The notes beneath the pieces were generated by a model that had not been told where the DNA came from, did not search any database, and worked only from the letters and a program-made list of their open reading frames with translations. Positions 25,264-34,678 of a DNA stretch of 64,000 nt are shown one piece after another. Source of the stretch: Bernardetia sp. ABR2-2B. GTDB taxonomy: Bacteria; Bacteroidota; Bacteroidia; Cytophagales; Bernardetiaceae. Each line of letters begins with the position of its first letter. Position 1 is the first letter of the stretch. A program made the position numbers and the translations under genes. The DNA lies in assembly GCF_037126435.1 (NCBI RefSeq), contig NZ_CP147020.1, positions 62,001 to 126,000 on the forward strand. Reading direction: 5' to 3'.

Positions 25264-25607
25264 TATTATTATTATTAGTTATGGAATGAATAGTCCAAAA
25301 TGGTTATTTCTGAATACGTAAAAATAAAAATAAAGTTTTTGGTTAGACTAAATAAAAATAATTACAACTAACTCCTTGATTTATAACTTACAAAAAAAGC
25401 TTCTTCATTCTATCTTTTTAGATGTTTTTTAAAAATTGCTTTCGGCATAAAATATTCGTAAATTAGAAAATTAATTTAGCCAAAAAAATTAGAATAATTC
25501 AAAAACTATTCTTTGGTGAAAAACTTATTGTAAGTAATTCAATAAGTTGATAGATTTAATCAAATTTATCATTCATTTTATTAAAAATTAAATTAGTAAT
25601 TATCAGT
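25264..25607. other. 344-bp divergent intergenic region
   Basis: No gene is seen. A perfect 9-bp inverted repeat AACTTATTG/CAATAAGTT (25522-25530 and 25540-25548) lies 60 bp before the following gene. An imperfect GATAGATTT/AAATTTATC dyad directly follows (25549-25570). Either could be an operator. Confidence 0.6.
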
Positions 25608-26039
25608 ATGGATTTTATTGCCCTTAACAAAGACTTAGAAACTATTATTCAGCAGAAAAGTATGCTTTCTGACATGGATTATAACGACGAAACATACGAT
25701 GATGCAGAAGAAAAACTGCACGACTTTGAAGATGATTTTTTAGAAAAGTATGGAGAATACTTAGAAGACATGCTAGAAGATTTGTATGAACAACACAGCC
25801 CAGATTTAGATGTTCTTTCTCCAATTGCTTATATTGCTCGTAGTTATTCGCCTTTAGAAGAGACAGAACACGGACAGCAATATAGTTTTAAACCACAAGA
25901 TGCTGTTCAGTTTGAGGTACAAAAAGCCCCAAAAATGGATGCTCGTTTGGTTTTTATTCCTAACCCAGTTCGTCTTTTGCTCGTTTTGGATAAGAAAGAA
26001 GTAAGTGAGCTTTGGAGACAGCCCGAATCAGTCAGTTAA
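25608..26039 (+). CDS. Conserved hypothetical protein, 143 residues
   Basis: I do not recognise the function. The protein is acidic and soluble. Its N-terminal half is a coiled-coil-like helix pair rich in Asp and Glu (LSDMDYNDETYDDAEEKLHD, FEDDFLEKYGEYLEDMLEDL). The C-terminal half is strand-rich (ARLVFIPNPVRLLLVLDKKE). Proteins of this shape occur singly in Bacteroidota. The DUF2339 gene begins 136 bp downstream, with a repeat in between. Confidence 0.65.
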   Translation: MDFIALNKDLETIIQQKSMLSDMDYNDETYDDAEEKLHDFEDDFLEKYGEYLEDMLEDLYEQHSPDLDVLSPIAYIARSYSPLEETEHGQQYSFKPQDAVQFEVQKAPKMDARLVFIPNPVRLLLVLDKKEVSELWRQPESVS

Positions 26040-26052
26040 ATTACGAATTAAA

Positions 26053-26164
26053 ATTACGAATTACGTTTTGATTCATGCTTGGCGTAGAACGTAGCGTAAT
26101 TCGTGATTTACTTGTCGTAACTTATTAATTAACTCCTTTGCTTGTGTAGGTCATAATTCGTAAT
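26053..26164. repeat. ATTACGAATT-type intergenic repeats, including a copy of the 26.1/42.8 kb unit
   Basis: ACGAATTACG (26056-26065) pairs with CGTAATTCGT (26095-26104). The 40 bp at 26125-26164 resemble 42781-42820, sharing the start TTAATTA and the end of the unit, GTAATTCGTAAT against ATAATTCGTAAT. The block fills the space between two genes. Confidence 0.6.
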
Positions 26165-26175
26165 CAATTAGAAAC

Positions 26176-29043
26176 ATGGACGAAAAAAATAATCCTAAAA
26201 ATCCTAATAAAGAATCTAAAAAGGAACAAAATGATTTTGAGGATGAAAACTCAAAATTTCCCAATCAAGGTTTTGATGAGAAGTTAAATAAGCTTCCCAA
26301 AAATCTTGTTCCAAAAAAATATACCTCACAATCTTCTACCAAAAATACAGATAGTGAGGCTAGTGATTTATTGAAAGTTGCCGAAGGATTTAGAGAGGAA
26401 ATACAGGAAACACGTTCTTATTTGCGTCGTTTTGATAAGGATTATGAAGAAAATGTAAAAAAAGACCCTATTTATCATCATTTGAGCCAAATGAGCGACC
26501 TTACTATTGAAGATGATGAACTTGCTCAACGCATTTATAAAAATAAAATAAAAGAATATAAAGGAACACGAGAAACTGCACGTAAAACGGGCGATATGGT
26601 AGGGCGAGGAAGAAGAGTATATTTAAAAGTTTTTGGAGAAGACGAAGAAGCAGAACCACAACAAAGGCAAAGTCAGCCCGATGCTCGTTATCAACCAAAA
26701 GGAGTAACATTACAAAGCCAAACACGTGCATTAGAAAATATTTATAGCCAAAGTAAGAAAGGATTAGAAGAGTATTTAGGTGAGAATTTACTCAATAAGG
26801 TAGGTATTGGTATGCTTATCTTAGGCGTAATTATGCTTATCAATTTCGGTATTGATGCTGGTTTTATTGGAAATATAGGACAATTATTTATTGGTTTTTC
26901 GGTAGGAGGTATTCTTTTGGCACTTTCGCATCGTCAGAGAAATAGCAGCAAAAGTTTGAGTGCGACTTACTTAGTAGGTGGTATGATAATTTTATATTAT
27001 TCTGCCAGTTTGCTTTTTGAATATTACTCGGTAGGTAGTCAGATTTGGGCATATGCAATAAATCTAATTATCACTCTGATAGCCGTTGTTTTAGCAATTG
27101 CACACGACAGAAAAACCCTTGCCTTGGTTTCTATTATAGGTGGATATGTTACAGCTTTTGTTGTTGTGGGTTTCGAATCAACAAATTACTTAGCTCTTTT
27201 TACATATTTATTATTGCTCAATGTTATTGCTTTAGGTATTGCACATCGAAAAGAGTGGGATAATATCAATATTTTTACTTTTATAGCCTCCTTATTTCTT
27301 TTTGATGTTTGGGTATTTTTAGCAGATTTTAATGTGGGTAATAATGATTTTACAGCCCTCGTTTTTTCAACACTCTACTATATTACATTTTTCCTAATGA
27401 ATATTGTTTATAGTATGGGGACAAAACAGCGTTTGAAAAGCTTTAACTACACAATGCTTTTAGCAAACGTGATTTCTTATGTCATAATTATTTCTTATGT
27501 CTTATATCAAATTGATAATTTTGGCTATTTAGGAGTATTTATTTTTGGCTTAGCTGTTTTTAATTCTATCTATTCTTATCTTCTTTATAAATCTGACAGT
27601 GCAGATGTAAAGCTTTTTTATACAGTTATTGGCTATACGATTCTGTTTTTTACAATTGCAATTCCTCTTATAGTAGATAAAGAATATATCAATGTCTGCT
27701 TTGTTTTTGAAGGCGTAATTCTGATTTGGGTGGGCGTTCGTTCGCAGATGAGTGTTTTCAAAACAGCTTCTATGTTTTTGATTGGAGCTTCTATTCTTGT
27801 TTGGTTTTTTGATTTGTATTGGTCATATGAAAATGATTTGACAAGACGGTTTTTGTTGAATGGAGCTGTTTTGAGTAGTCTTTTGACAATGGTCGGACTT
27901 GCATTTTCTATTTATCTTCTTAAAGATGAAGACGAAGAAGAAGATATTGGGTTCATAACTGTTGGAATGTACACTAACTTTCTTGGTGGTTTTATGCTCC
28001 TTGTTTTGTTTTTGATAGGAAATCTAGAGCTCATTATTCACAAATCAAATAACTTTGGAAGTAATGATTTTCGCCTTATCCTAATAGGACTTTTTAATAT
28101 CATTTATGCTGTTGGAGTGTGGCAGTTTGCCAAAACAGTAAAATGGAATGGTGTTATGCAAATTATGGGAGGAATGGTATTTCTGATGGCTTTTGTTTAT
28201 CTAGGATTGGTTCAACCTCAAGCTATGGATTTGCTTTTAGAACATATTCGCACAAAATCAGCAGAATCTCACTGGATAACAAACAGTAATGCACTTTCTC
28301 AATATTTGGGGCATTATCTCAATCTTTTTATTACGATTTTTGGTTTGCTTTTACTAACTCGTGATGTCTATTATGAAGATGGCGAGAAGTCAGTTGTTTA
28401 TGCGACCACAATTTATATTTTATGTTTTGCCGTAGTTGCTTATCTATCTTTAGAGCTTCGCAATACAGTTATTTGGGTTTTCTACGATATTAGTGATGGA
28501 ATAGAGGGAAAAGAAGCTATCCTACAAACTAACAGTCAGTTTGGTTATCCTATTTTATGGGCTTTATTATCCGTAACAGCAATTACATTAGGTATGAAAT
28601 ATAAAATAAAAGAAGTGCGTTTGTTTGCTCTTGTTTTGTTTGTTGTTTTGCTTCTAAAGTTTTTTGCTTGGGATTTTTGGCAAATGGGAAGAGTCGAAGG
28701 AATCATTACTTTTGTTATCATTGGTGCAATTTTGCTTCGTATTGGTTGGAAATACAATCAACTCAAAAAGATTGTTATGGAAGGAGAATTACAGGAGATT
28801 TATCAGAATACTTCCGAAGTAGAAGAGCCTAGAGAAGAACTAACAGGAAGAATTTCGTCTGAAAGACAACCTACTCAAGAAACTAAAAACAGAATGAATC
28901 CAAATCCGAATCGAAATATTGGTTCAGAAATGGATACAGAAGACAGGGAAAAAGAGAGAGATGAATTAGCTGATTTGCCACCTCCTCCCAATCCTCGTGC
29001 AGAAGATAGAGTTCCAAAAAAAGATAAAGACAAAGATGAATAA
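26176..29043 (+). CDS. DUF2339 family multi-spanning membrane protein
   Basis: This 955-residue protein has a charged, disordered N-terminal region (about 1-205, rich in Lys, Glu and Asn). It is followed by about 25 hydrophobic segments starting at LLNKVGIGMLILGVIMLINF and GNIGQLFIGFSVGGILLALS, as in DUF2339. The C-terminal 80 residues are again charged, with the proline-rich DLPPPPNPRAED. Function is unknown; family members are inner-membrane proteins of Bacteroidota. The nuoC gene starts 8 bp after the stop codon, so the two likely share a transcript. Confidence 0.85.
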   Translation: MDEKNNPKNPNKESKKEQNDFEDENSKFPNQGFDEKLNKLPKNLVPKKYTSQSSTKNTDSEASDLLKVAEGFREEIQETRSYLRRFDKDYEENVKKDPIYHHLSQMSDLTIEDDELAQRIYKNKIKEYKGTRETARKTGDMVGRGRRVYLKVFGEDEEAEPQQRQSQPDARYQPKGVTLQSQTRALENIYSQSKKGLEEYLGENLLNKVGIGMLILGVIMLINFGIDAGFIGNIGQLFIGFSVGGILLALSHRQRNSSKSLSATYLVGGMIILYYSASLLFEYYSVGSQIWAYAINLIITLIAVVLAIAHDRKTLALVSIIGGYVTAFVVVGFESTNYLALFTYLLLLNVIALGIAHRKEWDNINIFTFIASLFLFDVWVFLADFNVGNNDFTALVFSTLYYITFFLMNIVYSMGTKQRLKSFNYTMLLANVISYVIIISYVLYQIDNFGYLGVFIFGLAVFNSIYSYLLYKSDSADVKLFYTVIGYTILFFTIAIPLIVDKEYINVCFVFEGVILIWVGVRSQMSVFKTASMFLIGASILVWFFDLYWSYENDLTRRFLLNGAVLSSLLTMVGLAFSIYLLKDEDEEEDIGFITVGMYTNFLGGFMLLVLFLIGNLELIIHKSNNFGSNDFRLILIGLFNIIYAVGVWQFAKTVKWNGVMQIMGGMVFLMAFVYLGLVQPQAMDLLLEHIRTKSAESHWITNSNALSQYLGHYLNLFITIFGLLLLTRDVYYEDGEKSVVYATTIYILCFAVVAYLSLELRNTVIWVFYDISDGIEGKEAILQTNSQFGYPILWALLSVTAITLGMKYKIKEVRLFALVLFVVLLLKFFAWDFWQMGRVEGIITFVIIGAILLRIGWKYNQLKKIVMEGELQEIYQNTSEVEEPREELTGRISSERQPTQETKNRMNPNPNRNIGSEMDTEDREKERDELADLPPPPNPRAEDRVPKKDKDKDE

Positions 29044-29050
29044 TTAAATT

Positions 29051-29530
29051 ATGACTTTCGAAGAAATAGTAATTATTTTACAAGAAAAATTTCAAGACTC
29101 CATTTCAGTTCAGAATACAGAAACATTACAACCCCGTATTTTGATAGAGAAAAAAGAAAATCTATTAGAGATAGCTCAATTTCTATATGCTGATGAGAGG
29201 CTTTATTTTGATAATTTAGTTTGTATTACTGCTTTAGACAACCAAGATTCTTTTGAAGTAGTTTATCAATTCTACTCTTATCCTTTTGAGCATTCGATGA
29301 CTTTGGCTGTTTTGCTTTCAAACGAAGAAAATCCTTCTGTTGATTCTCTTACTTCTATTTGGAAATCTGCCGACTGGCACGAACGAGAAGCTTTTGATAT
29401 GATAGGGATAAACTTCACTAATCATCCAGATTTGAGAAGAATATTAATGCCCTCTGACTGGGAGGGTTTTCCTCTGCGAAAAGACTACAAAACACAAGAA
29501 GAATATCACGGAATAAAAGTAGATTATTAG
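29051..29530 (+). CDS. nuoC: NADH-quinone oxidoreductase subunit C
   Basis: This 159-residue peripheral subunit of respiratory complex I belongs to the Q-module beside NuoD. The family signature is clear: [20 protein letters not shown] (the 30-kDa subunit motif) and [20 protein letters not shown]. The N-terminal half is the usual ferredoxin-like fold. Length is normal for stand-alone NuoC. It follows DUF2339 directly and converges on the TonB-dependent receptor with a 3-bp gap. No other nuo gene is adjacent, but a nuoI-like gene lies at 61.3 kb, so complex I genes may be scattered here. Confidence 0.95.
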   Translation: MTFEEIVIILQEKFQDSISVQNTETLQPRILIEKKENLLEIAQFLYADERLYFDNLVCITALDNQDSFEVVYQFYSYPFEHSMTLAVLLSNEENPSVDSLTSIWKSADWHEREAFDMIGINFTNHPDLRRILMPSDWEGFPLRKDYKTQEEYHGIKVDY

Positions 29531-29533
29531 AAT

Positions 29534-31786
29534 CTAAAAATTCAATCGAATCGTAGTCCATCCTGTTGTGGTTTCCCAAGCTGGTGTTCCTGAAGAAATA
29601 TCTTCTCCTCCTGCATTACTATTCATCGGTGAAAGGTTTTTCTCGTTTAATAAATTTTTCACAGAAAGTCCCCACTGAACTGTTTTTGTAATATTCCATT
29701 GTGAAGAAAAATTAAGAATTAGTCCACCGTCTGCGACCGTTCCGATAGGCGAATACCATTTTCCATAATAAAGAGCATTCATTCCTAAAGAAATCTTTTG
29801 AATTGGTCGTACCATAAAATTAGCTCTAAAAATACTTTCTGGATAGGCTTTAAAATGTAGATTGTCATTTCCACCATCAGCTAAGTACATACTGTTTCCT
29901 CCTTGAGCAATTTGCTTTTGCTCTTCGGTAGCTCCCAAAACTTTTACTAAAGAGTGAGAAACAATTAAATCAAATATGTCTTTTGAATAAGTCATTGAAG
30001 TTTCCAAACCCACTTGATTAAAACTACCAGGAGTGTTTTTGAAATACCAAAACCCATTCCAATCTCCTGCTTTATCAGTTCCAATTTCATCTAAAATAAT
30101 ATTATCAGGATTGCGATAAATTACGCCTACATCAATTACGTTTGTGATACTATTATAAAAAGCAACAGCATTAAATTTTAGATTCTCGGAAGGTAAGAAT
30201 GTAAAAGAACCCTCAATACCATTCACTCTTTCAGGCAAAACAGTTGGAATATTTGTCTCTGTATCGCTTGTGGGATTTCCATTACTATCAAAAACTGGAA
30301 TATCTGCTCCATTTACATTACCGTAATTATCAGCTCTCAAAAATCCATCCCCGTTATAGCCACCTGTATAATGTAAACCTACTGCACCTCTGAAACCTGT
30401 TTGATACGAAAGACGAGTAATAAATTTTTCAGTAGGCGAATAAATAGCACCCACACGAGGAGAAATATTATTTCCCCAAAAAGGATGATTATCATAACGA
30501 AAAGCTCCAAAGACTTCTAGCTTATCAGAAACAGAATAATAATCTTCTGCAAAAAGACTAAAAACTTGTATGTCTTTTCTAAAACCCATTGTCAAAACTT
30601 GATTTGCTGTTATTGGGTCAAAAGCTCCAATTTTATTTGCTATAAAGTTATTATTTTGATTGTTTGCTTTTCCCATCTGAAAAACTCGTGCCTCTAATCC
30701 AATGGCTAATTTATTGTTTGGAATCAGTTCATTGAGATTTAAAAGAAGCTTTCCTCCCAAACGGTCTTCCCGAGTTCCTCCCATTGCAGTTCCAATAACA
30801 GAAAAAAGTGCAAAGTTATCTTGAGCATAATTTACTTCTGCTTTTAGATTGGCGTGTTGGCTCAAATTAAAATTATATGAACCAACAATGCTTGTCAGTG
30901 TCTGATTAAATACATTTCTATCTCTATAAAAATTATATAAATCACGAATTTGGTCGGTATAAGTAGCTTCAATTGTGAAGTTTTTGTATTCAATATTTCC
31001 AGTCATCAAAACGCTTTCTGATTTTCTTAGGCGAAGTCCAATATCTTTCACTTGTCCACCTGTAAACCCTTGATTTCCCTGTTGTGCAGCCCAACCCTCA
31101 TTTCTTAATTCTTGTCCTTGGTAACGGCTTGTAGAAATATAAAAATAACTTTTTAAGTCTCCAGAGCGAAGTTGAGCATCAAAACTGCCATTCAAAGCTC
31201 CATCTAATCCAAAACCCGCCGTCATATTTGCTCTTGCTAGTCCTTCAGTTTTTCCAAATTCTCCTTGTTTGGTTACAATATTTATTACTCCCAAAAGCGC
31301 ACCCTGTCCGAGTGTAACTGACCCTGCACCACGAATAACCTCAACCCTTTCTATATAATCATAATTTGTATTATTAAGAATAGCATCAGCAGGTCCCCAA
31401 AAAAATTCAGTATTTACATTGTGTCCATTAATAAGAAGCATTACCTTTGAATTATTATCAGGAGCAAGACCACGAAAACCCATAATCATATCATCTTGGT
31501 CTTCAACAAGAAAAAAACCAGGGACAAAAAGTGTCAGAGCTTCTGCAAGTGTACGAGCCGAACTAAGCTGCAACTGCTCACGAGTAATTGTAGTAACAGC
31601 AGCAGGTTGTTTGTTTTCGTCTGTGCTAATATTGGAAGCGACGCTAATTGCTGTTTCAGTTTCTTCGGCTTCGGTTAGCTCGTCTAAAGAAAATTTATAG
31701 AGTTCGTTTTGAAGAGAATCTATTTGTGCAAAGGAAGGAAGTGATAAAGCTACAAACAGTAGTAGGAAAAGTAAAGTATTTTTCAT
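29534..31786 (-). CDS. TonB-dependent outer-membrane receptor
   Basis: This 750-residue protein has a signal peptide (ending PSFAQ). A plug domain occupies about residues 55-180, with TTITREQLQLSSARTLAEAL, GFRGLAPDNNSKVMLLINGH and YIERVEVIRGAGSVTLGQGA and VINIVTK following. The rest is a 22-strand barrel-like region with typical YxTGFRGAVGLHYTGGYNGD and FNxN features, ending NLLNEKNLSP... and terminal Phe (WTTIRLNF). It resembles the Cir/vitamin-B12/siderophore class rather than SusC, and no SusD partner is present. The ligand is unknown. The upstream spacer carries the double-hairpin repeat. Confidence 0.92.
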   Translation of the reverse strand: MKNTLLFLLLFVALSLPSFAQIDSLQNELYKFSLDELTEAEETETAISVASNISTDENKQPAAVTTITREQLQLSSARTLAEALTLFVPGFFLVEDQDDMIMGFRGLAPDNNSKVMLLINGHNVNTEFFWGPADAILNNTNYDYIERVEVIRGAGSVTLGQGALLGVINIVTKQGEFGKTEGLARANMTAGFGLDGALNGSFDAQLRSGDLKSYFYISTSRYQGQELRNEGWAAQQGNQGFTGGQVKDIGLRLRKSESVLMTGNIEYKNFTIEATYTDQIRDLYNFYRDRNVFNQTLTSIVGSYNFNLSQHANLKAEVNYAQDNFALFSVIGTAMGGTREDRLGGKLLLNLNELIPNNKLAIGLEARVFQMGKANNQNNNFIANKIGAFDPITANQVLTMGFRKDIQVFSLFAEDYYSVSDKLEVFGAFRYDNHPFWGNNISPRVGAIYSPTEKFITRLSYQTGFRGAVGLHYTGGYNGDGFLRADNYGNVNGADIPVFDSNGNPTSDTETNIPTVLPERVNGIEGSFTFLPSENLKFNAVAFYNSITNVIDVGVIYRNPDNIILDEIGTDKAGDWNGFWYFKNTPGSFNQVGLETSMTYSKDIFDLIVSHSLVKVLGATEEQKQIAQGGNSMYLADGGNDNLHFKAYPESIFRANFMVRPIQKISLGMNALYYGKWYSPIGTVADGGLILNFSSQWNITKTVQWGLSVKNLLNEKNLSPMNSNAGGEDISSGTPAWETTTGWTTIRLNF

Positions 31787-31975
31787 ATTTATCTCTAAAA
31801 TTTTTGTAAACTAATTCGTAAAAGTAGTAGTATCCTGTATTTAGTTCAATAAGTTAATTAATTTGAAATTAAAATTAAAATTTTCTTACAAAAAATCTTT
31901 AAAAATTTACTCCTCACTTCTTAACTGATGTTACACAAAGATAAAATTTCTATAAATTTACCATATAAAACGAAA

Positions 31976-32040
31976 CCCACGATTTTAATCGTGAGAAAAC
32001 AGGCTGTTTTGCTTTCCCATAACTAAAGTTATGGGTTTCA
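31976..32040. repeat. REP-like double hairpin, copy A
   Basis: Hairpin 1 has arms CACGATT/AATCGTG (31978-31984 and 31987-31993). Hairpin 2 has perfect 9-bp arms around AA (32016-32035, CCCATAACT/AGTTATGGG). A poor inverted AACAGGCTGTTTT unit separates them. Both motifs recur at 56.23 kb, and the second recurs at 38.92 kb. It lies in the divergent spacer between the TonB receptor and the beta-lactamase. Confidence 0.8.
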
Positions 32041-32080
32041 TTTTTTTTAATTGCGTAACATCACTTCTTAAAATAAATCT

Positions 32081-33208
32081 ATGAAAATCTATTTTCAATT
32101 TTTTTTCTGGCTTTGCTTCACTTTTTCATTCAGTTTTGGGAATTGTTTTGGACAACATATTTATGAAAACAGTATAAAAAGATTCAAATACTCTGCTTTA
32201 GACAGTTTATTTGATGGTATAGTGAAAAATAAAAAAGTTACTGTTGGAGTTTCAATAATTGATTTTGGAGATAGTCAGAGATGGTCTGTAAGTCATTCAA
32301 ATGATAAATTAATGGATAGTTTAGTAAAAAGAAATAAGATAAACTTTCCTACAATGAGTGTTTATAAGTTTCATTTGGCGTTGGCTATCTTGAAAGAAGT
32401 GGACAAAGGAAAAATTGCTTTGAATGAAGAATTATGTATTAAAAAAAATGATTTGATAGAGAATACTTACTCTCCTTTAAGAAAGAATTTAAAAAGAACG
32501 TATAAAGAAGACTATGAAGAAAAACTAAAAGAAGGTGTTTTTATGAAATTAAGTGAGCTACTTTCTTATATGGTTTCGAAAAGTGATAATAATGCGTGTG
32601 ATATTCTGTTTCGTCTTTTGGGAGGAAAAAATTATGAAAAGGAAAACAAAAAGAAGGTAAAAAAAGAGCTTTCAGAAAGTCAGGTTATAAAATGTAGAAA
32701 AGAATATAATCAAAAAGGAGTAGAAAAAGCAAATAAATTTATTAGAAAATTAGGTTTAAAACACACAACTATTACAGCAAGTGAGGAGAAAATGCACGAA
32801 AGTTTTGATAATCAATACTTGAATACAACAACTCCACTAGATGCTGTTTCATTATTAAAGCATTTTTATAATGGAAAAATACTTAAAAAAGAAACACAAG
32901 ATTTTTTGTGGAAAATATTAACTGAAACCCAAACAGGAAGTAACAAATTAAAAGCAGGATTGCCACAAAATCAAGATATAATTTTAGGACATAAAACAGG
33001 AAGTTCGTTCAGAAAAGAACCACGAGAAGGACAAGAGTTTGGTCTAAAAGCAGCAGAAAACGATATTGGAATTGTTATTACGCCAACAAAAAGTTATGCT
33101 ATTGCTATTTTTATCAAAAACTCTACTGAAAGTAATGAAACAAATGTTGCTCTTATTGCAGAGTTATCAAAGATGATTTATGAACATCTAATTAATGGGG
33201 CAAAATAA
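32081..33208 (+). CDS. bla: Class A serine beta-lactamase (subclass A2-like) with a lysine-rich insertion
   Basis: This 375-residue exported enzyme has a signal peptide (about 1-24) and all class A motifs. These are Ser93-x-x-Lys96 in PTMSVYKFH, the SDN motif at 168-170 in KSDNNACD, a likely Glu166 equivalent at Glu235 in ASEEKMHE, and KTG at 305-307 in GHKTGSS. TYSPLRKNL and the spacing resemble the PER/CfxA/CepA-type (A2) enzymes found in Bacteroidota. A lysine-rich insertion of about 30 residues lies between the SDN motif and Glu235 (about 183-215), and another charged stretch at about 135-152. Activity is plausible, but substrates are unknown. It looks chromosomal, with no mobile-element genes beside it. 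Confidence 0.87.
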   Translation: MKIYFQFFFWLCFTFSFSFGNCFGQHIYENSIKRFKYSALDSLFDGIVKNKKVTVGVSIIDFGDSQRWSVSHSNDKLMDSLVKRNKINFPTMSVYKFHLALAILKEVDKGKIALNEELCIKKNDLIENTYSPLRKNLKRTYKEDYEEKLKEGVFMKLSELLSYMVSKSDNNACDILFRLLGGKNYEKENKKKVKKELSESQVIKCRKEYNQKGVEKANKFIRKLGLKHTTITASEEKMHESFDNQYLNTTTPLDAVSLLKHFYNGKILKKETQDFLWKILTETQTGSNKLKAGLPQNQDIILGHKTGSSFRKEPREGQEFGLKAAENDIGIVITPTKSYAIAIFIKNSTESNETNVALIAELSKMIYEHLINGAK

Positions 33209-33236
33209 AGTTTACTAATACGTTTATAGAGAAGTT

Positions 33237-34166
33237 TTAAAACGCAGTTACAGCATTAATTAATAAATCTGAAATAGATGAAATTTCTATAAAAGCTGTT
33301 TTTTGTGCAGCTTCTTTTGCGTTTGGATGTGTATCTGTAACGATTATTTTTTCTATCAATTTAGAATTTTCTAATCTTTCGATACTTCCTTTTGGAAAAA
33401 CTCCGTGTGTAGCCACTACATAAATTTCTTTTGCACCAGCTTCTTTATAAACTTTAGCTGCATTGATAAGTGAGCCACCTGTTCGAATCATATCATCGTA
33501 TAAAACTACTTTTTTATTACTTACATCAGCATTTACGCCCGTAATTTCGGTATCACTTCCCGAAGAACGACGCTTATAGACAAAAGCTGCATCTACTCCC
33601 AAATCAAAGGCGAGAGATTCTACCCATTTTGCACGTCCTGCATCAGCAGAAGCCAGTACAAAATCAGTTCCTCCTAATTTTCTAGCTGCTTCCAAAATTA
33701 AAGGTTTTGCATATAAGTGTGCTGTATGAACACCATTTTCAAAATAATATTGCAGTCCCGAAACGTGTAAATCTACCATTACAATACGGTTTCCTAAGTA
33801 GGATTGAGGAATGGCAGAAAGTAATCTTGCACGAGTTTTGGCAGTAACAATTTCGCCAGATTTTACAGCTCTTTCCATTGTAGAATAGCCATAAAAAGGA
33901 ATAATAATCGTTAGCCTTTTGACACCTGCATCTACAAGACCACTAGCAAGGTCGTAGAGTTCCATTGTATCTTTTTCTGAAACTGTACCACCAATCAGAA
34001 CAGCTTCTTTAGCCAAAACGTTGGATAAAATACGATAATATGATTCTCCGTCTGGGAAAAGTTTGTATTCTAATTCTCCTTTTTCAAAAGTATCTTGTTG
34101 CTTTACAAATGTTTCTCTAAAGTAAGTATATTTTTGGGTAGAAAATACTAATGTTTTTTCTTTCAT
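33237..34166 (-). CDS. Ribose-phosphate pyrophosphokinase homologue, divergent
   Basis: This 309-residue protein has the phosphoribosyltransferase fold of PRPP synthetase. Motifs include KLFPDGESYYRIL (near residue 35-47), IIIPFYGYSTMERA (the flexible pyrophosphate region), MVDLHVSGLQYYF with His134, and the PRPP-binding loop VVLYDDMIRTGGSL (221-234). Typical enzymes read DLHADQIQGFF, SPDVGGVxRA and DDMIDTAGT; here these read DLHVSGLQYYF, SADAGRAKW and DDMIRTGGS. The basic KRR loop needed for catalysis is present near residue 198. It may therefore be a specialised paralogue rather than the housekeeping enzyme. Confidence 0.8.
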   Translation of the reverse strand: MKEKTLVFSTQKYTYFRETFVKQQDTFEKGELEYKLFPDGESYYRILSNVLAKEAVLIGGTVSEKDTMELYDLASGLVDAGVKRLTIIIPFYGYSTMERAVKSGEIVTAKTRARLLSAIPQSYLGNRIVMVDLHVSGLQYYFENGVHTAHLYAKPLILEAARKLGGTDFVLASADAGRAKWVESLAFDLGVDAAFVYKRRSSGSDTEITGVNADVSNKKVVLYDDMIRTGGSLINAAKVYKEAGAKEIYVVATHGVFPKGSIERLENSKLIEKIIVTDTHPNAKEAAQKTAFIEISSISDLLINAVTAF

Positions 34167-34200
34167 AATTTTTATAAAAAGCTATTTTGATTCTAAATTT

Positions 34201-34602
34201 TTAATCAAAAAGTATAAAGTAATTTTTATCTCCTATATCATCTAATTCTCTTGGTGTAAAATATGAACATAAATAGTTGTAAGCTCCCTTAGAACCAAAC
34301 TTATCACAGAAATCTAATTGAGATTGTATATAGTTTTTAATAACTTTAGAATCATATTTTTCTAATATCACTATTTTCTCAGATATAATTTTACCATTTA
34401 ATTTATCTTTGAATCTGTCATAAATTCCTTCTACAGATGCAAATACAGCAAAAAATCCCACAACATTTGGATATAAATGACTCACTTCGAAACAAACTGA
34501 AATGTAAAAATTTTCTGTATTATCAAGTGATTTCTCATATTCATCTAAAGACATTATTACTTTGTCTTCAATTCCTATATAATAAAGTCCATATTTACTC
34601 AT
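34201..34602 (-). CDS. Hypothetical protein, 133 residues
   Basis: I do not recognise the family. This soluble, mildly acidic protein has aromatic-rich segments (KYGLYYIGIEDKVIM, SVCFEVSHLYPNVVGFFAVF) and a helical second half (NGKIISEKIVILEKYDSKVI). It ends with FTPRELDDIGDKNYFILFD. No signal peptide or membrane segment is seen. The gene precedes the PRPP synthetase homologue by about 35 bp on the same strand. A palindromic repeat (34624-34658) lies just upstream. Confidence 0.55.
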   Translation of the reverse strand: MSKYGLYYIGIEDKVIMSLDEYEKSLDNTENFYISVCFEVSHLYPNVVGFFAVFASVEGIYDRFKDKLNGKIISEKIVILEKYDSKVIKNYIQSQLDFCDKFGSKGAYNYLCSYFTPRELDDIGDKNYFILFD

Positions 34603-34623
34603 GTAAAACTATTTTTAAAAACT

Positions 34624-34658
34624 AAACCGTCGTTGAGGCTTTGCCGTCAACGAGGTTT
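34624..34658. repeat. Palindromic dispersed repeat, copy 1
   Basis: AAACC ... GGTTT ends enclose CGTTGA/TCAACG arms and a GGC/GCC core. Its reverse complement matches 50785-50819 closely (35 bp with one or two differences). It lies between the LURP-one-like gene and the hypothetical protein. Confidence 0.8.
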
Positions 34659-34678
34659 ATAGTATTCGTAATTATTCA

